From Yersinia hibernica (GTDB lineage: Bacteria > Pseudomonadota > Gammaproteobacteria > Enterobacterales > Enterobacteriaceae), in assembly GCF_004124235.1 (NCBI RefSeq), contig NZ_CP032487.1, positions 744,001 through 808,000 of the forward strand: a DNA stretch of 64,000 nt, in the 5' to 3' direction. Below the pieces are notes generated by a model that saw nothing but the letters and a program-made list of their open reading frames with translations, was not told the origin of the DNA and searched no databases. The position numbers and the translations under genes were made by a program. Shown piece after piece: positions 1 to 9,516 of this stretch. Position 1 is the first letter of the stretch; each line of letters begins with the position of its first letter.

Positions 1-167
1 AGTTTGTCGCTAATTCCCATCAGACTGCTGATTTGGGCGGGAGTCAGCTCACGGCAGATCTCGATAAGCTGTTGTGACTTATCCAACATTTCTGGCTGAG
101 TAAACTGCTTGGTTGCTAACGGACTTTGATAATCAAGGGTTTTAGCCGGGGAAATTACAATAAGCAT
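1..167 (-). CDS. yaaA: YaaA, peroxide-stress protein, N-terminal part only
   Basis: The minus strand from 167 down to the window edge encodes about 55 residues beginning [16 protein letters not shown], which is the characteristic N-terminus of the YaaA (DUF328) family. In E. coli YaaA helps limit intracellular free iron and oxidative damage to DNA under peroxide stress. The start codon is the ATG at 165-167. The rest of the gene, roughly four fifths, lies outside the window. It is divergent from talB; in E. coli yaaJ lies between these genes but is absent here. Confidence 0.9.
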   Translation of the reverse strand, partial: MLIVISPAKTLDYQSPLATKQFTQPEMLDKSQQLIEICRELTPAQISSLMGISDK

Positions 168-579
168 AACGACATCCTATTTATCCATATATCACACTGT
201 AACAAAAAGTGCGCGTCAGCAAAAAGAAGATTGGACGATTACTAAGATAGGTTGGTAGATAAGCCGCGAGAGAATATAGTTTAGCTAAATCGTCTCAGCA
301 CGATGAGAATGGATGATATTGCTATTAACCTGCCGGTTTCTGGCTGTTTTAAAAGGCGAAAACGGTTGCGAACCAATGACTGCTCGCTTGCGCTTTTTTT
401 AATCAGTTTAACTGCCTTGCACCGAAGCTTACGCATGTTATTATCAAGACAAGGCAGAGTGTCGAAATCGCTAATATTGCGAAATGGCTAACATTTCGAA
501 TGAGATGAAAGACCATTTTGACAGAGATAAAAGTGGCGACATGCCAAAAGTTCATGCACAAACGATGAGAAACGACAAC
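168..579. other. Intergenic region between yaaA and talB
   Basis: About 410 bases with no convincing gene. It must hold the divergent promoters of yaaA and talB. A short inverted repeat (CGAAATG, 5-base loop, CATTTCG) lies at 480-498. An open frame runs into talB from 484 without a stop, but it lacks similarity to transaldolase upstream of 580. A 62-codon open frame at 303-491 has no recognisable features and is treated as chance. Confidence 0.5.
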
Positions 580-1533
580 ATGACCGATAAACTTACTTCC
601 CTACGTCAAATCACTACTGTAGTCGCAGATACTGGGGATATCGCGGCAATGAAACTGTATCAGCCGCAAGATGCAACTACCAACCCATCACTGATTCTGA
701 ATGCTGCCCAAATTCCCGAATACCGCAAGCTGATTGATGAAGCCATTGCTTGGGCTCGCGAACAAAGCAGTGATCACGCGCAGCAGATTGTTGATGCGAC
801 TGACAAACTGGCCGTTAATATCGGTTTGGAAATTCTGAAACTGATCCCTGGCCGTATTTCTACTGAAGTTGATGCTCGCCTGTCCTATGACACCGCGGCT
901 AGCGTGGCAAAAGCCAAACGTCTGATTAAATTATATAACGAAGCCGGTATCAGCAATGACCGTATTCTTATCAAACTGGCTTCTACCTGGCAGGGTATCC
1001 GCGCTGCGGAACAGCTGGAAAAAGAAGGCATTAACTGCAACCTGACACTCTTGTTCTCCTTTGCTCAGGCGCGCGCTTGTGCTGAAGCCGGTGTGTTCCT
1101 GATTTCACCATTTGTTGGCCGTATTCTTGACTGGTACAAAGCCAATGGCGATAAAAAAGAGTTCGCGCCACACGAAGACCCGGGTGTTGTTTCCGTCACC
1201 GAGATTTACCAGTACTACAAAAAGCATGGTTATAAAACGGTAGTAATGGGTGCCAGCTTCCGTAATCTGGGTGAAATCATTGAGTTGGCTGGGTGTGACC
1301 GCCTGACTATCGCCCCATCTCTGTTGAAAGAACTGGCAGAAAGCACAGGCCCAGTAGAACGTAAACTGGCTTATACCGGTGAAATTCAAGCTAAACCTAC
1401 GCCACTGACTGAAGCTGAGTTCTACTGGCAGCACAATCAGGACCCAATGGCGATTGATAAACTGGCTGATGGCATCCGTAAATTTGCTATCGACCAAGGC
1501 AAACTTGAGAAAATGATCTCAGACTTGCTGTAA
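580..1533 (+). CDS. talB: Transaldolase B
   Basis: 317 residues, the normal length of TalB. The enzyme moves a dihydroxyacetone unit between sedoheptulose-7-phosphate and glyceraldehyde-3-phosphate in the non-oxidative pentose phosphate pathway, in the cytoplasm. The Schiff-base lysine is in [12 protein letters not shown] near residue 132, and the TTNPSLIL and GASFRN segments of the TIM barrel are present. The frame is open from 484, but I chose the ATG at 580 because [10 protein letters not shown] is the family N-terminus and the 32 upstream codons match nothing. It appears to be monocistronic, with a terminator right after it. Confidence 0.96.
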   Translation: MTDKLTSLRQITTVVADTGDIAAMKLYQPQDATTNPSLILNAAQIPEYRKLIDEAIAWAREQSSDHAQQIVDATDKLAVNIGLEILKLIPGRISTEVDARLSYDTAASVAKAKRLIKLYNEAGISNDRILIKLASTWQGIRAAEQLEKEGINCNLTLLFSFAQARACAEAGVFLISPFVGRILDWYKANGDKKEFAPHEDPGVVSVTEIYQYYKKHGYKTVVMGASFRNLGEIIELAGCDRLTIAPSLLKELAESTGPVERKLAYTGEIQAKPTPLTEAEFYWQHNQDPMAIDKLADGIRKFAIDQGKLEKMISDLL

Positions 1534-1571
1534 TGTGACTGGCGGTGATTGATTACCCGCGGTTATTTGGC

Positions 1572-1599
1572 AAAAAGGTGGCGCAAGCCGCCTTTTTTA
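1572..1599 (+). terminator. Rho-independent terminator of talB
   Basis: A stem pairing AAGGTGGC with GCCGCCTT (one G-U pair) around a GCAA loop is followed by a run of T. It starts 38 bases after the talB stop. Confidence 0.85.
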
Positions 1600-1690
1600 T
1601 TGCCGGTAATCTGAGACTAACTGCAGTTCCAACAACATGGGGTATGCTATCATTCGCCACAGATAAAGGGTTTTTCGTCGAGGTAGTCCC

Positions 1691-2278
1691 ATGAATACAT
1701 TACGTATAGGTTTAGTCTCCGTCTCAGATCGCGCGTCGAGTGGGGTATATCAGGATAAAGGTATCCCAGCACTGGAAGAGTGGCTGGCGAGTGCATTAAC
1801 CACCCCCTTTGTAGTGGAAACTCGCCTCATCCCCGATGAACAAACTCTGATAGAGCAAACCTTGTGTGAGTTAGTCGATGAAATGGGCTGCCATTTGGTG
1901 TTGACCACCGGGGGAACCGGGCCGGCAAGACGTGATGTTACGCCCGATGCCACTTTGGCCATTGCTGATCGACAAATGCCGGGTTTTGGCGAACAAATGC
2001 GCCAAATCAGCCTTCATTTTGTCCCTACCGCGATATTATCCCGCCAGGTTGGAGTTATCCGTAAACAGGCATTGATTATCAACTTGCCGGGGCAGCCCAA
2101 ATCTATCAAAGAAACTCTTGAGGGGGTAAAAGATGCTCACTCGACCGTGGTGGTCGCGGGTATTTTTGCCAGTGTACCCTATTGTATTCAACTGCTGGAC
2201 GGGCCTTATATAGAGACCAATGCTGAAGTGGTAGCGGCTTTTAGGCCAAAGAATGCCATTATCGATATAAGAAACTAA
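1691..2278 (+). CDS. mog: Molybdopterin adenylyltransferase MogA
   Basis: 195 residues, full length for MogA. It adenylylates molybdopterin before molybdenum insertion in molybdenum-cofactor synthesis. The MoaB/Mog fold is shown by the nucleotide-binding stretch LTTGGTGPARRDVTPD (around residues 75-90) and the conserved LPGQPKSIKE segment. The start MNTLRIGLVSVSDRASSG matches the E. coli protein. A possible promoter -10 (TATGCTATCAT) lies about 50 bases upstream. talB-mog adjacency is the same as in E. coli. Confidence 0.96.
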   Translation: MNTLRIGLVSVSDRASSGVYQDKGIPALEEWLASALTTPFVVETRLIPDEQTLIEQTLCELVDEMGCHLVLTTGGTGPARRDVTPDATLAIADRQMPGFGEQMRQISLHFVPTAILSRQVGVIRKQALIINLPGQPKSIKETLEGVKDAHSTVVVAGIFASVPYCIQLLDGPYIETNAEVVAAFRPKNAIIDIRN

Positions 2279-2405
2279 ATTAAAACTTTATACAGCATAA
2301 GATGCTATTTGTAAGGGTGTGGGGAATTTTGTACGGTATAGTCATGTTTACTTTACAAAATGTTGGAAATATTTTTCCCCCTACTCTGGTTTACTACGGT
2401 GTCAT

Positions 2406-3773
2406 ATGCATCAAGAACACAACTCAACTCAAAATGACGTGTCCCAGCCCCATGTTGACCAACAACATCATCATAATCGTCGGCTGAATAAGCAAGATTA
2501 TAAAACGCTGACTTTGGCCGCATTAGGCGGGGCATTAGAATTCTATGATTTCATCATCTTCGTTTTTTTTGCTGCGGTGATTGGTGATCTCTTCTTCCCA
2601 ACGGATATGCCCGAGTGGCTACGCCAAGTTCAGACATTCGGTATTTTTGCCGCCGGTTATCTGGCACGTCCGCTGGGCGGCATTATCATGGCGCATTTTG
2701 GCGACTTGGTTGGCCGTAAGAAGATGTTTACCCTGAGTATTTTATTAATGGCATTGCCAACTTTGGCGATTGGTATGTTGCCAACATATGCTTCTATCGG
2801 TATTGCCGCTCCGCTGTTGCTGCTGTTAATGCGCGTATTACAAGGTGCGGCAATTGGTGGCGAAGTCCCTGGAGCATGGGTATTTGTTGCTGAGCACGTA
2901 CCACGCCGGCGTATTGGTATTGCCTGCGGTACTTTAACGGCAGGTTTAACCGCAGGGATATTGTTGGGATCATTGGTGGCTACTGCGATGAACACGGCCT
3001 TAAGTCCTCAGGCCATTTTAGAGGGGGGCTGGCGTGTGCCCTTCTTCCTTGGTGGAGTTTTTGGCTTATTTGCCATGTACTTACGCCGTTGGTTGCAGGA
3101 AACGCCCATCTTCAAAGAGATGCAGGCCCGTAAAACCTTGGCTGATGAATTGCCACTGAAATCTGTTGTGGTCAATCACAAGAAAGAAGTGTTTGTTTCC
3201 ATGCTGCTGACCTGGTTACTGTCTGCCGGCATTGTGGTTGTCATCCTGATGACACCGACTTATTTGCAAAAACAGTTTGGTGTTCTGCCCGCATTAGCAT
3301 TGCAGGCTAATAGCTTGGCGATTGTCGCGCTGGTCTTGGGGTGTGTGGTTGCCGGTCTGGCGATTGACCGGTTTGGCTCCAGCAAAACCTTCATGGTTGG
3401 CAGCTTGATGTTGGCGGTATCAACATGGTCGTTTTACCATACTAATTTGACTGATCCGAGCCAATTATTTACTCATTATATGCTGGCCGGATTCTGTGTT
3501 GGTATTGTCGGCGCAGTGCCTTATGTCATGGTGCGTGCATTCCCGGCAGAGGTTCGCTTTACGGGAATTTCGTTCTCCTACAATGTGGCGTACGCCATTT
3601 TTGGTGGATTGACGCCTATTATGGTGACGTTATTGATGAAAGTGACTCCTATGGCCCCGGCGTATTATATGTTGCTGTTATCACTGGTGGGGTTCCTGTT
3701 AGGAATCTATCTACGTCAGGATATTAATAGTGATGTAAAAGCACAGATGCCAAAGAAAGCTCTAGCTGACTAA
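2406..3773 (+). CDS. MFS transporter of the metabolite:H+ symporter (ProP/ShiA-like) family
   Basis: About 455 residues with roughly 12 hydrophobic segments. The entry motif LGGALEFYDFIIF and the loop motif HFGDLVGRKKMF (between helices 2 and 3) are typical of the metabolite:H+ symporter group that includes ProP, ShiA and citrate or alpha-ketoglutarate carriers; the substrate cannot be read from sequence. I use the ATG at 2406; the frame stays open upstream to 2319, but that stretch is unlike a transporter. The cytoplasmic N-terminus before helix 1 is unusually rich in His, Gln and Asn. It does not occur at this position in E. coli, so it is an accessory gene in the mog-satP interval. Confidence 0.85.
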   Translation: MHQEHNSTQNDVSQPHVDQQHHHNRRLNKQDYKTLTLAALGGALEFYDFIIFVFFAAVIGDLFFPTDMPEWLRQVQTFGIFAAGYLARPLGGIIMAHFGDLVGRKKMFTLSILLMALPTLAIGMLPTYASIGIAAPLLLLLMRVLQGAAIGGEVPGAWVFVAEHVPRRRIGIACGTLTAGLTAGILLGSLVATAMNTALSPQAILEGGWRVPFFLGGVFGLFAMYLRRWLQETPIFKEMQARKTLADELPLKSVVVNHKKEVFVSMLLTWLLSAGIVVVILMTPTYLQKQFGVLPALALQANSLAIVALVLGCVVAGLAIDRFGSSKTFMVGSLMLAVSTWSFYHTNLTDPSQLFTHYMLAGFCVGIVGAVPYVMVRAFPAEVRFTGISFSYNVAYAIFGGLTPIMVTLLMKVTPMAPAYYMLLLSLVGFLLGIYLRQDINSDVKAQMPKKALAD

Positions 3774-3801
3774 TAAAGCTATTCAATCAATTTTATCGAC
3801 C

Positions 3802-3833
3802 AAAATAGCCCATAAATTTATGGGCTATTTTTT
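3802..3833. terminator. Bidirectional terminator between convergent genes
   Basis: A nearly perfect palindrome (AAAATAGCCCATAA facing TTATGGGCTATTTTTT) sits between the MFS gene and the oppositely transcribed crystallin-domain gene. Both strands end in a T tract, so it can serve both. Confidence 0.85.
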
Positions 3834-3844
3834 GACTTATAACC

Positions 3845-6292
3845 CTAAAACTCGCTCTTAAAGTTAAAACCGACTTTTTGTTTGACGCGAGCTGAGGGCT
3901 GAGAAATAACCTCAGAAAATAATGTTTGGGCACCTTGTTGCTGTAAATATCGGCTAAGTTCTCTGACCGCGGCAGTGCCTGCTCCCCTTACTGTCCCTTC
4001 ACGGTCGGGAAATAAAACATACTCTGGCAGGGTGACAGAAGCGACCAGCTCAACTCTCTCTTGGCTATTAAAACGATCAGCCAGCACAACCGCGATAATT
4101 CGCCCCTGTAGTTTAATGACCACATAGATTTCACCTGGGCGGTGAAGGAGTAATCTGCGGCTGATAATACCGGTCACGATATATCCGGCATGGTGAAGTT
4201 TTCTGAGTGCTCTGTCTTTCTCATCTGGACTGTCATCCATACTGGCGGCTTGTCCATTATGTGGCTCTTGATATTGCTGCCCCCATTGCGCAATGGTTTC
4301 ACTGAGTTTTTTACGCATGGCTTGAGCATTTTTAACTTCAACGTCTGAAAGTTTTTCTTCTTCTTCTGGTGTCAGTGTTGGCAATATTTCTACTTCGAAT
4401 TCTAAGTCATTTTGTTCAACTAATTCACCCTGTGAAATGATTATCGGGGTAGTTTGTCTATAGCTAAAAGTCTCTAAGAGTAACTCGTAAATACCTAATG
4501 GTAAGGTCTCAACTTGAGATGGTGTGTCATCAGATGAATAGTAAAGACCATAGGTCAAGTAACTAAGCTGAGCATAGTCAAATGCCGTTTTTATCTCATT
4601 GAGAGCATTGCTGGTCTTTCGCTCGATTATTTTTTCTTTTATAGCGTTGATTAATCTATCTGCTACTACTTGATTCTCCGCAGCAACACCAATATTTCCT
4701 GTTCTGATTATGGTGTCTATCATTCGGCCAAAAAATGCTGTATTCCAAGTATCTAAACTATGACCAAACAGTAATGTGAAGTCAGTCATAATATCAAGTG
4801 TCCAATCAATACACTGAGGCCTTATTTGACGGATGGGACGAGTGCTTATTAAGGAGTAGACTGAAACCATGCAGGTTTTAGCTACCGCAGGCAGACTTAG
4901 AGATTGACTGATTATATTATCTATATAAGTCAGTGTCATATGATCATCACTGCCTTCTTGTATTAATAGTTCTTCTTTTGTTATCGGTTGGGGTTTTAGT
5001 GGGATGCTGTTTCCGGCAATATGCAAGGTTTTCCCTTTTGTATTACTGTTGAAATATCGATCTACACTGAATACGATGGCATCCAGTTGCTGGCATTTAC
5101 CTCGGATAATATAGTTGTAAATATTTAAGAAAGGGGTGAAAGCACATATTATTTTACTTGTTTGAGTTAAATCTCTCTTTTCCCAATCTTTATCGCCTGC
5201 ATCTGCGGTAAGTATAGTTTTGGCAAGAACTAAAGGATTACCTTGGTTGTAGTTAGTGATAATGATATCTGGTGAAATACTGATGTCATTAATCCAATTA
5301 AAAGAGATAATGGGAGATATATCTACTAAGTTATGTTTTAATGTTTGAATGAATTGTGTTTGTATGGAATCCATATTTATTTGTACAATAAAAGAAATGT
5401 TGTCACTGTGCTTATAACGTTCAAAATAAAATTTATTAACCATTTTATAGTCAGAGAATATAATAATTCTTTTGTTTATATTAACGCTAGTACCATTAAG
5501 TAGTTGAATGTCATAATTGTCACCCTCTCCAAGGCCTGAAGTGTCAAACACTAATATTACCTGTCTGTTTTGCAATCGTCTATCATTCCAATATTCGCCA
5601 AACGCATCATCAAGTTTTATCTTATGGATATTTATGATGGCGCACTTTTGGTCGCAGTTAAGGCCTTTTCTATCGGCTACTTTGATGCTGGTTATTGACA
5701 TGCTCATTTTGATGGCTTTCAAATCATCATCTGTAATATTCTCTATTAGTGTGAAAAAAGGTAAATTGAAATTATCATTCTTATATATTTTTGCCATCAT
5801 TCCATTCGGAATTGTTATTGACCTAATACTATCATTATGAATAAGTAATACATCTCGGCCAGACTCAATAATGGGTTCGCTATCATGATATAAATCTATT
5901 TGTTGGTCTGCTGCTAAACACATACTATCACCTTGAAATTGATCTTGGGTATAAAAACAAATGGCAGGTGCTATTTCGTACGAATTTATATTTTTATATA
6001 AACTCGATAGCTGGAGTTCTGGTAGGTTAATGTCATTTTTTAATATCATTTGTTCACCGGTAAAATTGGCGCCATCATAAAGGGTCACGACCATGCCCGG
6101 TGGCACAGATATTGATTCTATCTCGTTATCAAAGCCATCATTATAATTAGACCCTACCTCACCTTCAGTAGAACAAAATGAATTTCCGCCAAAATTAGGC
6201 AGTTCATAAAAACAAACTTTAGCTTTGTTTGAATAGGCTGCTTGCGACATTATTAATATAATGCTGATTAATAGTTTTATCACTATTTTCAT
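3845..6292 (-). CDS. Exported beta/gamma-crystallin-domain protein with a C-terminal GNAT-like region
   Basis: 815 residues. Residues 1-21 form a signal peptide (basic start, hydrophobic core, AAYS). Residues 25-205 hold four Greek-key repeats of the beta/gamma-crystallin type, each with an aromatic-x(4)-F-x-G core: YELPNFGG, LYDGANFTG, FYTQDQFQG and IYKNDNF. DNEIES and NDSIRS resemble the N/D-N/D-x-x-S/T-S calcium motif but lack the S/T at position five. A similar putative exported protein of Y. pestis (Yersinia crystallin) has been studied as a calcium-binding crystallin. Residues 205-690 are unrecognised. The last 125 residues look like an acetyltransferase (GNAT) fold, with GAGTAAVRELSRYLQQQGA and a closing KQKVGFNF. 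The 5' part (minus-strand sense) is visibly more AT-rich than its neighbours and than its own 3' end. Function unknown; a secreted or periplasmic role is inferred. Confidence 0.75.
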   Translation of the reverse strand: MKIVIKLLISIILIMSQAAYSNKAKVCFYELPNFGGNSFCSTEGEVGSNYNDGFDNEIESISVPPGMVVTLYDGANFTGEQMILKNDINLPELQLSSLYKNINSYEIAPAICFYTQDQFQGDSMCLAADQQIDLYHDSEPIIESGRDVLLIHNDSIRSITIPNGMMAKIYKNDNFNLPFFTLIENITDDDLKAIKMSMSITSIKVADRKGLNCDQKCAIINIHKIKLDDAFGEYWNDRRLQNRQVILVFDTSGLGEGDNYDIQLLNGTSVNINKRIIIFSDYKMVNKFYFERYKHSDNISFIVQINMDSIQTQFIQTLKHNLVDISPIISFNWINDISISPDIIITNYNQGNPLVLAKTILTADAGDKDWEKRDLTQTSKIICAFTPFLNIYNYIIRGKCQQLDAIVFSVDRYFNSNTKGKTLHIAGNSIPLKPQPITKEELLIQEGSDDHMTLTYIDNIISQSLSLPAVAKTCMVSVYSLISTRPIRQIRPQCIDWTLDIMTDFTLLFGHSLDTWNTAFFGRMIDTIIRTGNIGVAAENQVVADRLINAIKEKIIERKTSNALNEIKTAFDYAQLSYLTYGLYYSSDDTPSQVETLPLGIYELLLETFSYRQTTPIIISQGELVEQNDLEFEVEILPTLTPEEEEKLSDVEVKNAQAMRKKLSETIAQWGQQYQEPHNGQAASMDDSPDEKDRALRKLHHAGYIVTGIISRRLLLHRPGEIYVVIKLQGRIIAVVLADRFNSQERVELVASVTLPEYVLFPDREGTVRGAGTAAVRELSRYLQQQGAQTLFSEVISQPSARVKQKVGFNFKSEF

Positions 6293-6462
6293 AGGTGCAC
6301 CCTTGGGTTGTTTAATTTATTACTCTATGTTACCTACTGGTTTATAATGTTATATTATATTTTTTTCGTTGGCATTATCTATTTTTATTATTCTTTTTAA
6401 TTGTTTTATAGGACTAATTTTATAAAATAATCTATTCACCACAAATGATAATTAGGCGTAAT

Positions 6463-6492
6463 AAAAAACCCTGAAAATAAGTATTCAGGGTG
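6463..6492 (-). terminator. Rho-independent terminator of satP
   Basis: On the minus strand CACCCTGAA pairs with TTCAGGGTT and is followed by T residues, starting about 33 bases after the satP stop. The remainder of the 6293-6525 gap is AT-rich and presumably carries the promoter of the crystallin gene. Confidence 0.8.
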
Positions 6493-6525
6493 TGATTAAA
6501 TATTATCTGCTACAGTTTTTTGTAA

Positions 6526-7119
6526 TTAAACTACAGCTTGTGCTTGTAAACGCGGGCTTGGTTCACCAATGGGTAGTACTGTGCGGCCATATTGCTCGTT
6601 CAATACTTCCGCCATTGCCAGGTAAATGGCGCTGGCACCACAAATAATGCCTTCGAAACCGGCAAAAACCAACAGTGAATGGTTACCGGTAAAGTTACCG
6701 ATTGCCAGCAGTGCAAAGAGTAGCGTCAGGCTACCGAACACAAACTGCAAGGCACGGTTAGCTGGCAAGGTGCCGAAGAACATAAACAGCGTGAAGATAC
6801 CCCATAGGCCTAAATACACGCCAAGGAATTGTGCATCAGTTGCTTCTGCCATACCCATTTTTGGCAACATCAGCAAACCGACCAGGCTCAACCAGAATGC
6901 ACCATAAGAGGTAAATGCAGTGGCGGCAAAGGTGTTGCCTTTCTTATATTCCAGCATACCCGCTAGAATTTGTGCCAGACCGCCGTAAAAAATCCCCATA
7001 CTCAAAATAACAGAGGTCAGGGGAAAGAAGCCTGCGTTGTGCAGGTTAAGCAAGACGGTGGTCATCCCAAAGCCCATCAGGCCTAATGGGCCAGGGTTCG
7101 CCAACTTGGTGGTGTTCAT
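6526..7119 (-). CDS. satP: Acetate/succinate:H+ symporter SatP
   Basis: 197 residues with six hydrophobic helices, belonging to the AceTr (GPR1/FUN34/YaaH) family. The family signature [14 protein letters not shown] opens the protein at residues 8-21, and [13 protein letters not shown] and [10 protein letters not shown] follow. It is an inner-membrane carrier for acetate and succinate. The start is supported by close match to E. coli YaaH; an SD-like AGAGGAC lies just upstream. It is transcribed away from dnaK and has its own terminator. Confidence 0.94.
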   Translation of the reverse strand: MNTTKLANPGPLGLMGFGMTTVLLNLHNAGFFPLTSVILSMGIFYGGLAQILAGMLEYKKGNTFAATAFTSYGAFWLSLVGLLMLPKMGMAEATDAQFLGVYLGLWGIFTLFMFFGTLPANRALQFVFGSLTLLFALLAIGNFTGNHSLLVFAGFEGIICGASAIYLAMAEVLNEQYGRTVLPIGEPSPRLQAQAVV

Positions 7120-7293
7120 AAGTCCTCTGCAAGTAACAGAATGCTAATAAAAAAGGATAATTATCCGAATAAGTATAAAGCGCCTGAATGACTAAAAAGT
7201 CGTCGATTCCCTCAGTGCGCGCGGCATCATAATGATCCACGCGATTGGAAACAATGATCTTGAGGGTGATAAAAAGTAATTTTTTTTCATCTC

Positions 7294-7327
7294 CCCCCTT
7301 GATGCTGCGTTTCCTGGCCCCATCTTA
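7294..7327 (+). promoter_or_regulatory. Heat-shock (sigma-32) promoter of dnaKJ
   Basis: CCCCCTTGATG (-35) and CCCCATCTT (-10) are spaced as in the E. coli dnaK P1 promoter and match the sigma-32 consensus, so heat induction is predicted. The remaining satP-dnaK gap (7120-7493, 374 bases) holds the satP promoter on the other strand and a dnaK leader of about 160 bases; I see no gene in it. Confidence 0.88.
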
Positions 7328-7493
7328 TTTCCAACCGCAGGGACTAATCACGAATCAGCGGAAGCATGCATCAGCAAAATGCTGGGTGTGAAATCATTGA
7401 TTATGAAAATACGGGCAGTTGAAAAAAAAACAATCCGCCCACATATAGATTAGTAACTTGACCGAATATGACTTTTTAGTGGAGGCGTTCTAG

Positions 7494-9404
7494 ATGGGTA
7501 AAATTATTGGTATCGACTTGGGTACTACCAACTCTTGTGTTGCAATCATGGATGGCACAACTGCGCGCGTGCTGGAAAACGCCGAAGGCGACCGCACAAC
7601 GCCTTCTATTATCGCGTATACCCAAGATGGTGAGATTCTGGTTGGTCAACCAGCTAAACGTCAGGCTGTTACTAACGCAGAAAACACACTGTTTGCTATT
7701 AAGCGTTTGATTGGCCGTCGTTTCCAGGATGAAGAAGCGCAGCGTGATAAAAGTATCATGCCGTACAAAATTGTTGCGGCTGATAATGGCGATGCTTGGT
7801 TAGAAGTTCGTGGCCAGAAAATTGCACCACCGCAGATTTCTGCTGAAGTGCTGAAGAAAATGAAGAAAACGGCGGAAGACTATCTGGGCGAACCAGTAAC
7901 TGAAGCGGTTATCACTGTACCTGCATACTTTAACGATGCTCAGCGTCAGGCAACCAAAGATGCTGGCCGTATTGCAGGTCTAGAAGTAAAACGTATCATC
8001 AACGAACCAACCGCAGCGGCATTGGCCTACGGTTTGGATAAAGAAGTCGGCAACCGTACTATCGCAGTTTATGACCTCGGTGGCGGTACTTTCGATATCT
8101 CAATTATCGAAATTGATGAAGTTGATGGCGAAAAAACCTTTGAAGTTCTGGCAACCAACGGTGATACCCACCTGGGTGGTGAAGACTTCGATAGCCGCCT
8201 GATTAACTACTTGGTTGATGAGTTCAAGAAAGACCAAGGCATGGATCTGCGCACTGATCCGCTGGCAATGCAGCGCCTGAAAGAAGCGGCTGAAAAAGCG
8301 AAAATTGAGCTGTCTTCAGCTCAGCAGACCGACGTTAACCTGCCGTACATCACGGCGGATGGCAATGGTCCAAAACACATGAACATCAAAGTGACTCGCG
8401 CTAAATTGGAGTCACTGGTAGAAGATTTGGTCAACCGCTCAATTGAACCACTGAAAGTGGCTCTGCAGGATGCTGGCTTGTCTGTTTCCGATATCCAGGA
8501 TGTTATCTTGGTGGGTGGTCAGACTCGTATGCCAATGGTTCAGAAGAAAGTTGCTGATTTCTTTGGTAAAGAACCACGTAAAGACGTTAACCCAGATGAA
8601 GCGGTAGCGATTGGTGCGGCAGTGCAGGGTGGTGTTCTGTCTGGTGAAGTGAAAGACGTTCTGTTGTTGGACGTAACGCCACTGTCACTGGGTATTGAAA
8701 CCATGGGCGGGGTGATGACTCCGCTTATCACCAAAAACACCACTATCCCAACTAAGCACAGCCAGGTGTTCTCTACTGCGGAAGATAACCAGTCTGCGGT
8801 CACCATCCATGTGCTTCAGGGTGAGCGTAAACGTGCTCAGGATAACAAGTCACTGGGTCAGTTCAATCTGGACGGTATTCAGCCAGCACCTCGTGGTGCA
8901 GCGCAAATCGAAGTGACCTTTGATATTGACGCCGATGGTATTTTGCATGTGTCTGCTAAAGACAAAAATACCGGTCGTGAGCAGAAGATAACCATCAAAG
9001 CATCTTCTGGTTTGAATGAGGAAGAGATCCAGAAAATGGTACGTGATGCTGAAGCTAACGCTGAAGCAGACCGTAAGTTTGAAGAGCTGGTACAGACCCG
9101 TAACCAAGCTGACCACCTGATTCACGGTACTCGTAAACAGTTGGAAGAGGCCGGTGACAAACTGCCAGCAGACGACAAAACTGCCATCGAAGATGCGGTG
9201 AAAGCGCTGGAAGCAGCTCTGAAAGGCGAAGACAAAGCTGAAATCGAGGCGAAAACTCAGGCTCTGGTGCAGGTTTCTGGCAAATTGCTGGAAATGGCTC
9301 AGCAGCAGCAAGCGGCCGCTGGTGGTGATGCTGGTGATACCAGTGCCAAGAAAGAAGACGACGTGGTAGACGCCGAATTCGAAGAAGTTAAAGACAAAAA
9401 ATAA
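7494..9404 (+). CDS. dnaK: Chaperone DnaK (Hsp70)
   Basis: 636 residues. The ATPase domain (about 1-385) shows the phosphate-1 loop [12 protein letters not shown] and the [10 protein letters not shown] loop that carries the regulatory threonine. A linker [15 protein letters not shown] leads into the substrate-binding domain, and the protein ends with an acidic tail EFEEVKDKK that resembles the EEVD-type end. It binds exposed hydrophobic stretches and releases them under control of DnaJ and GrpE. The start ATG follows a GGAGG Shine-Dalgarno. It is the first gene of the dnaK-dnaJ operon behind a heat-shock promoter. Confidence 0.98.
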   Translation: MGKIIGIDLGTTNSCVAIMDGTTARVLENAEGDRTTPSIIAYTQDGEILVGQPAKRQAVTNAENTLFAIKRLIGRRFQDEEAQRDKSIMPYKIVAADNGDAWLEVRGQKIAPPQISAEVLKKMKKTAEDYLGEPVTEAVITVPAYFNDAQRQATKDAGRIAGLEVKRIINEPTAAALAYGLDKEVGNRTIAVYDLGGGTFDISIIEIDEVDGEKTFEVLATNGDTHLGGEDFDSRLINYLVDEFKKDQGMDLRTDPLAMQRLKEAAEKAKIELSSAQQTDVNLPYITADGNGPKHMNIKVTRAKLESLVEDLVNRSIEPLKVALQDAGLSVSDIQDVILVGGQTRMPMVQKKVADFFGKEPRKDVNPDEAVAIGAAVQGGVLSGEVKDVLLLDVTPLSLGIETMGGVMTPLITKNTTIPTKHSQVFSTAEDNQSAVTIHVLQGERKRAQDNKSLGQFNLDGIQPAPRGAAQIEVTFDIDADGILHVSAKDKNTGREQKITIKASSGLNEEEIQKMVRDAEANAEADRKFEELVQTRNQADHLIHGTRKQLEEAGDKLPADDKTAIEDAVKALEAALKGEDKAEIEAKTQALVQVSGKLLEMAQQQQAAAGGDAGDTSAKKEDDVVDAEFEEVKDKK

Positions 9405-9455
9405 TTGCCCTTAAGCGGGCACAGCAGTGGTAGGCCTTACTGTTGCTGGAAACCA

Positions 9456-9487
9456 GCACGGGCGTCGAGGAAACTCTACGCCCGTGC
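9456..9487. repeat. Strong hairpin in the dnaK-dnaJ spacer
   Basis: A perfect 10-base inverted repeat, GCACGGGCGT and ACGCCCGTGC, encloses a 12-base loop. There is no T run after it, so it is more likely an mRNA-stability or partial-termination element between dnaK and dnaJ than a full terminator. Confidence 0.6.
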
Positions 9488-9516
9488 ACGCATGTTAAGG
9501 GTAGGAAAAAAAGAGA

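Noticed and set aside
303..491. A 62-codon frame between yaaA and talB
   Set aside because: No ribosome-binding site, no similarity, and it overlaps the probable talB control region.
1105..1497. A 130-codon antisense frame in talB
   Set aside because: A shadow of the talB reading frame with no start signal or domain; the same applies to other long antisense frames in dnaK, ileS, carB, lptD, rapA, polB and leuA.
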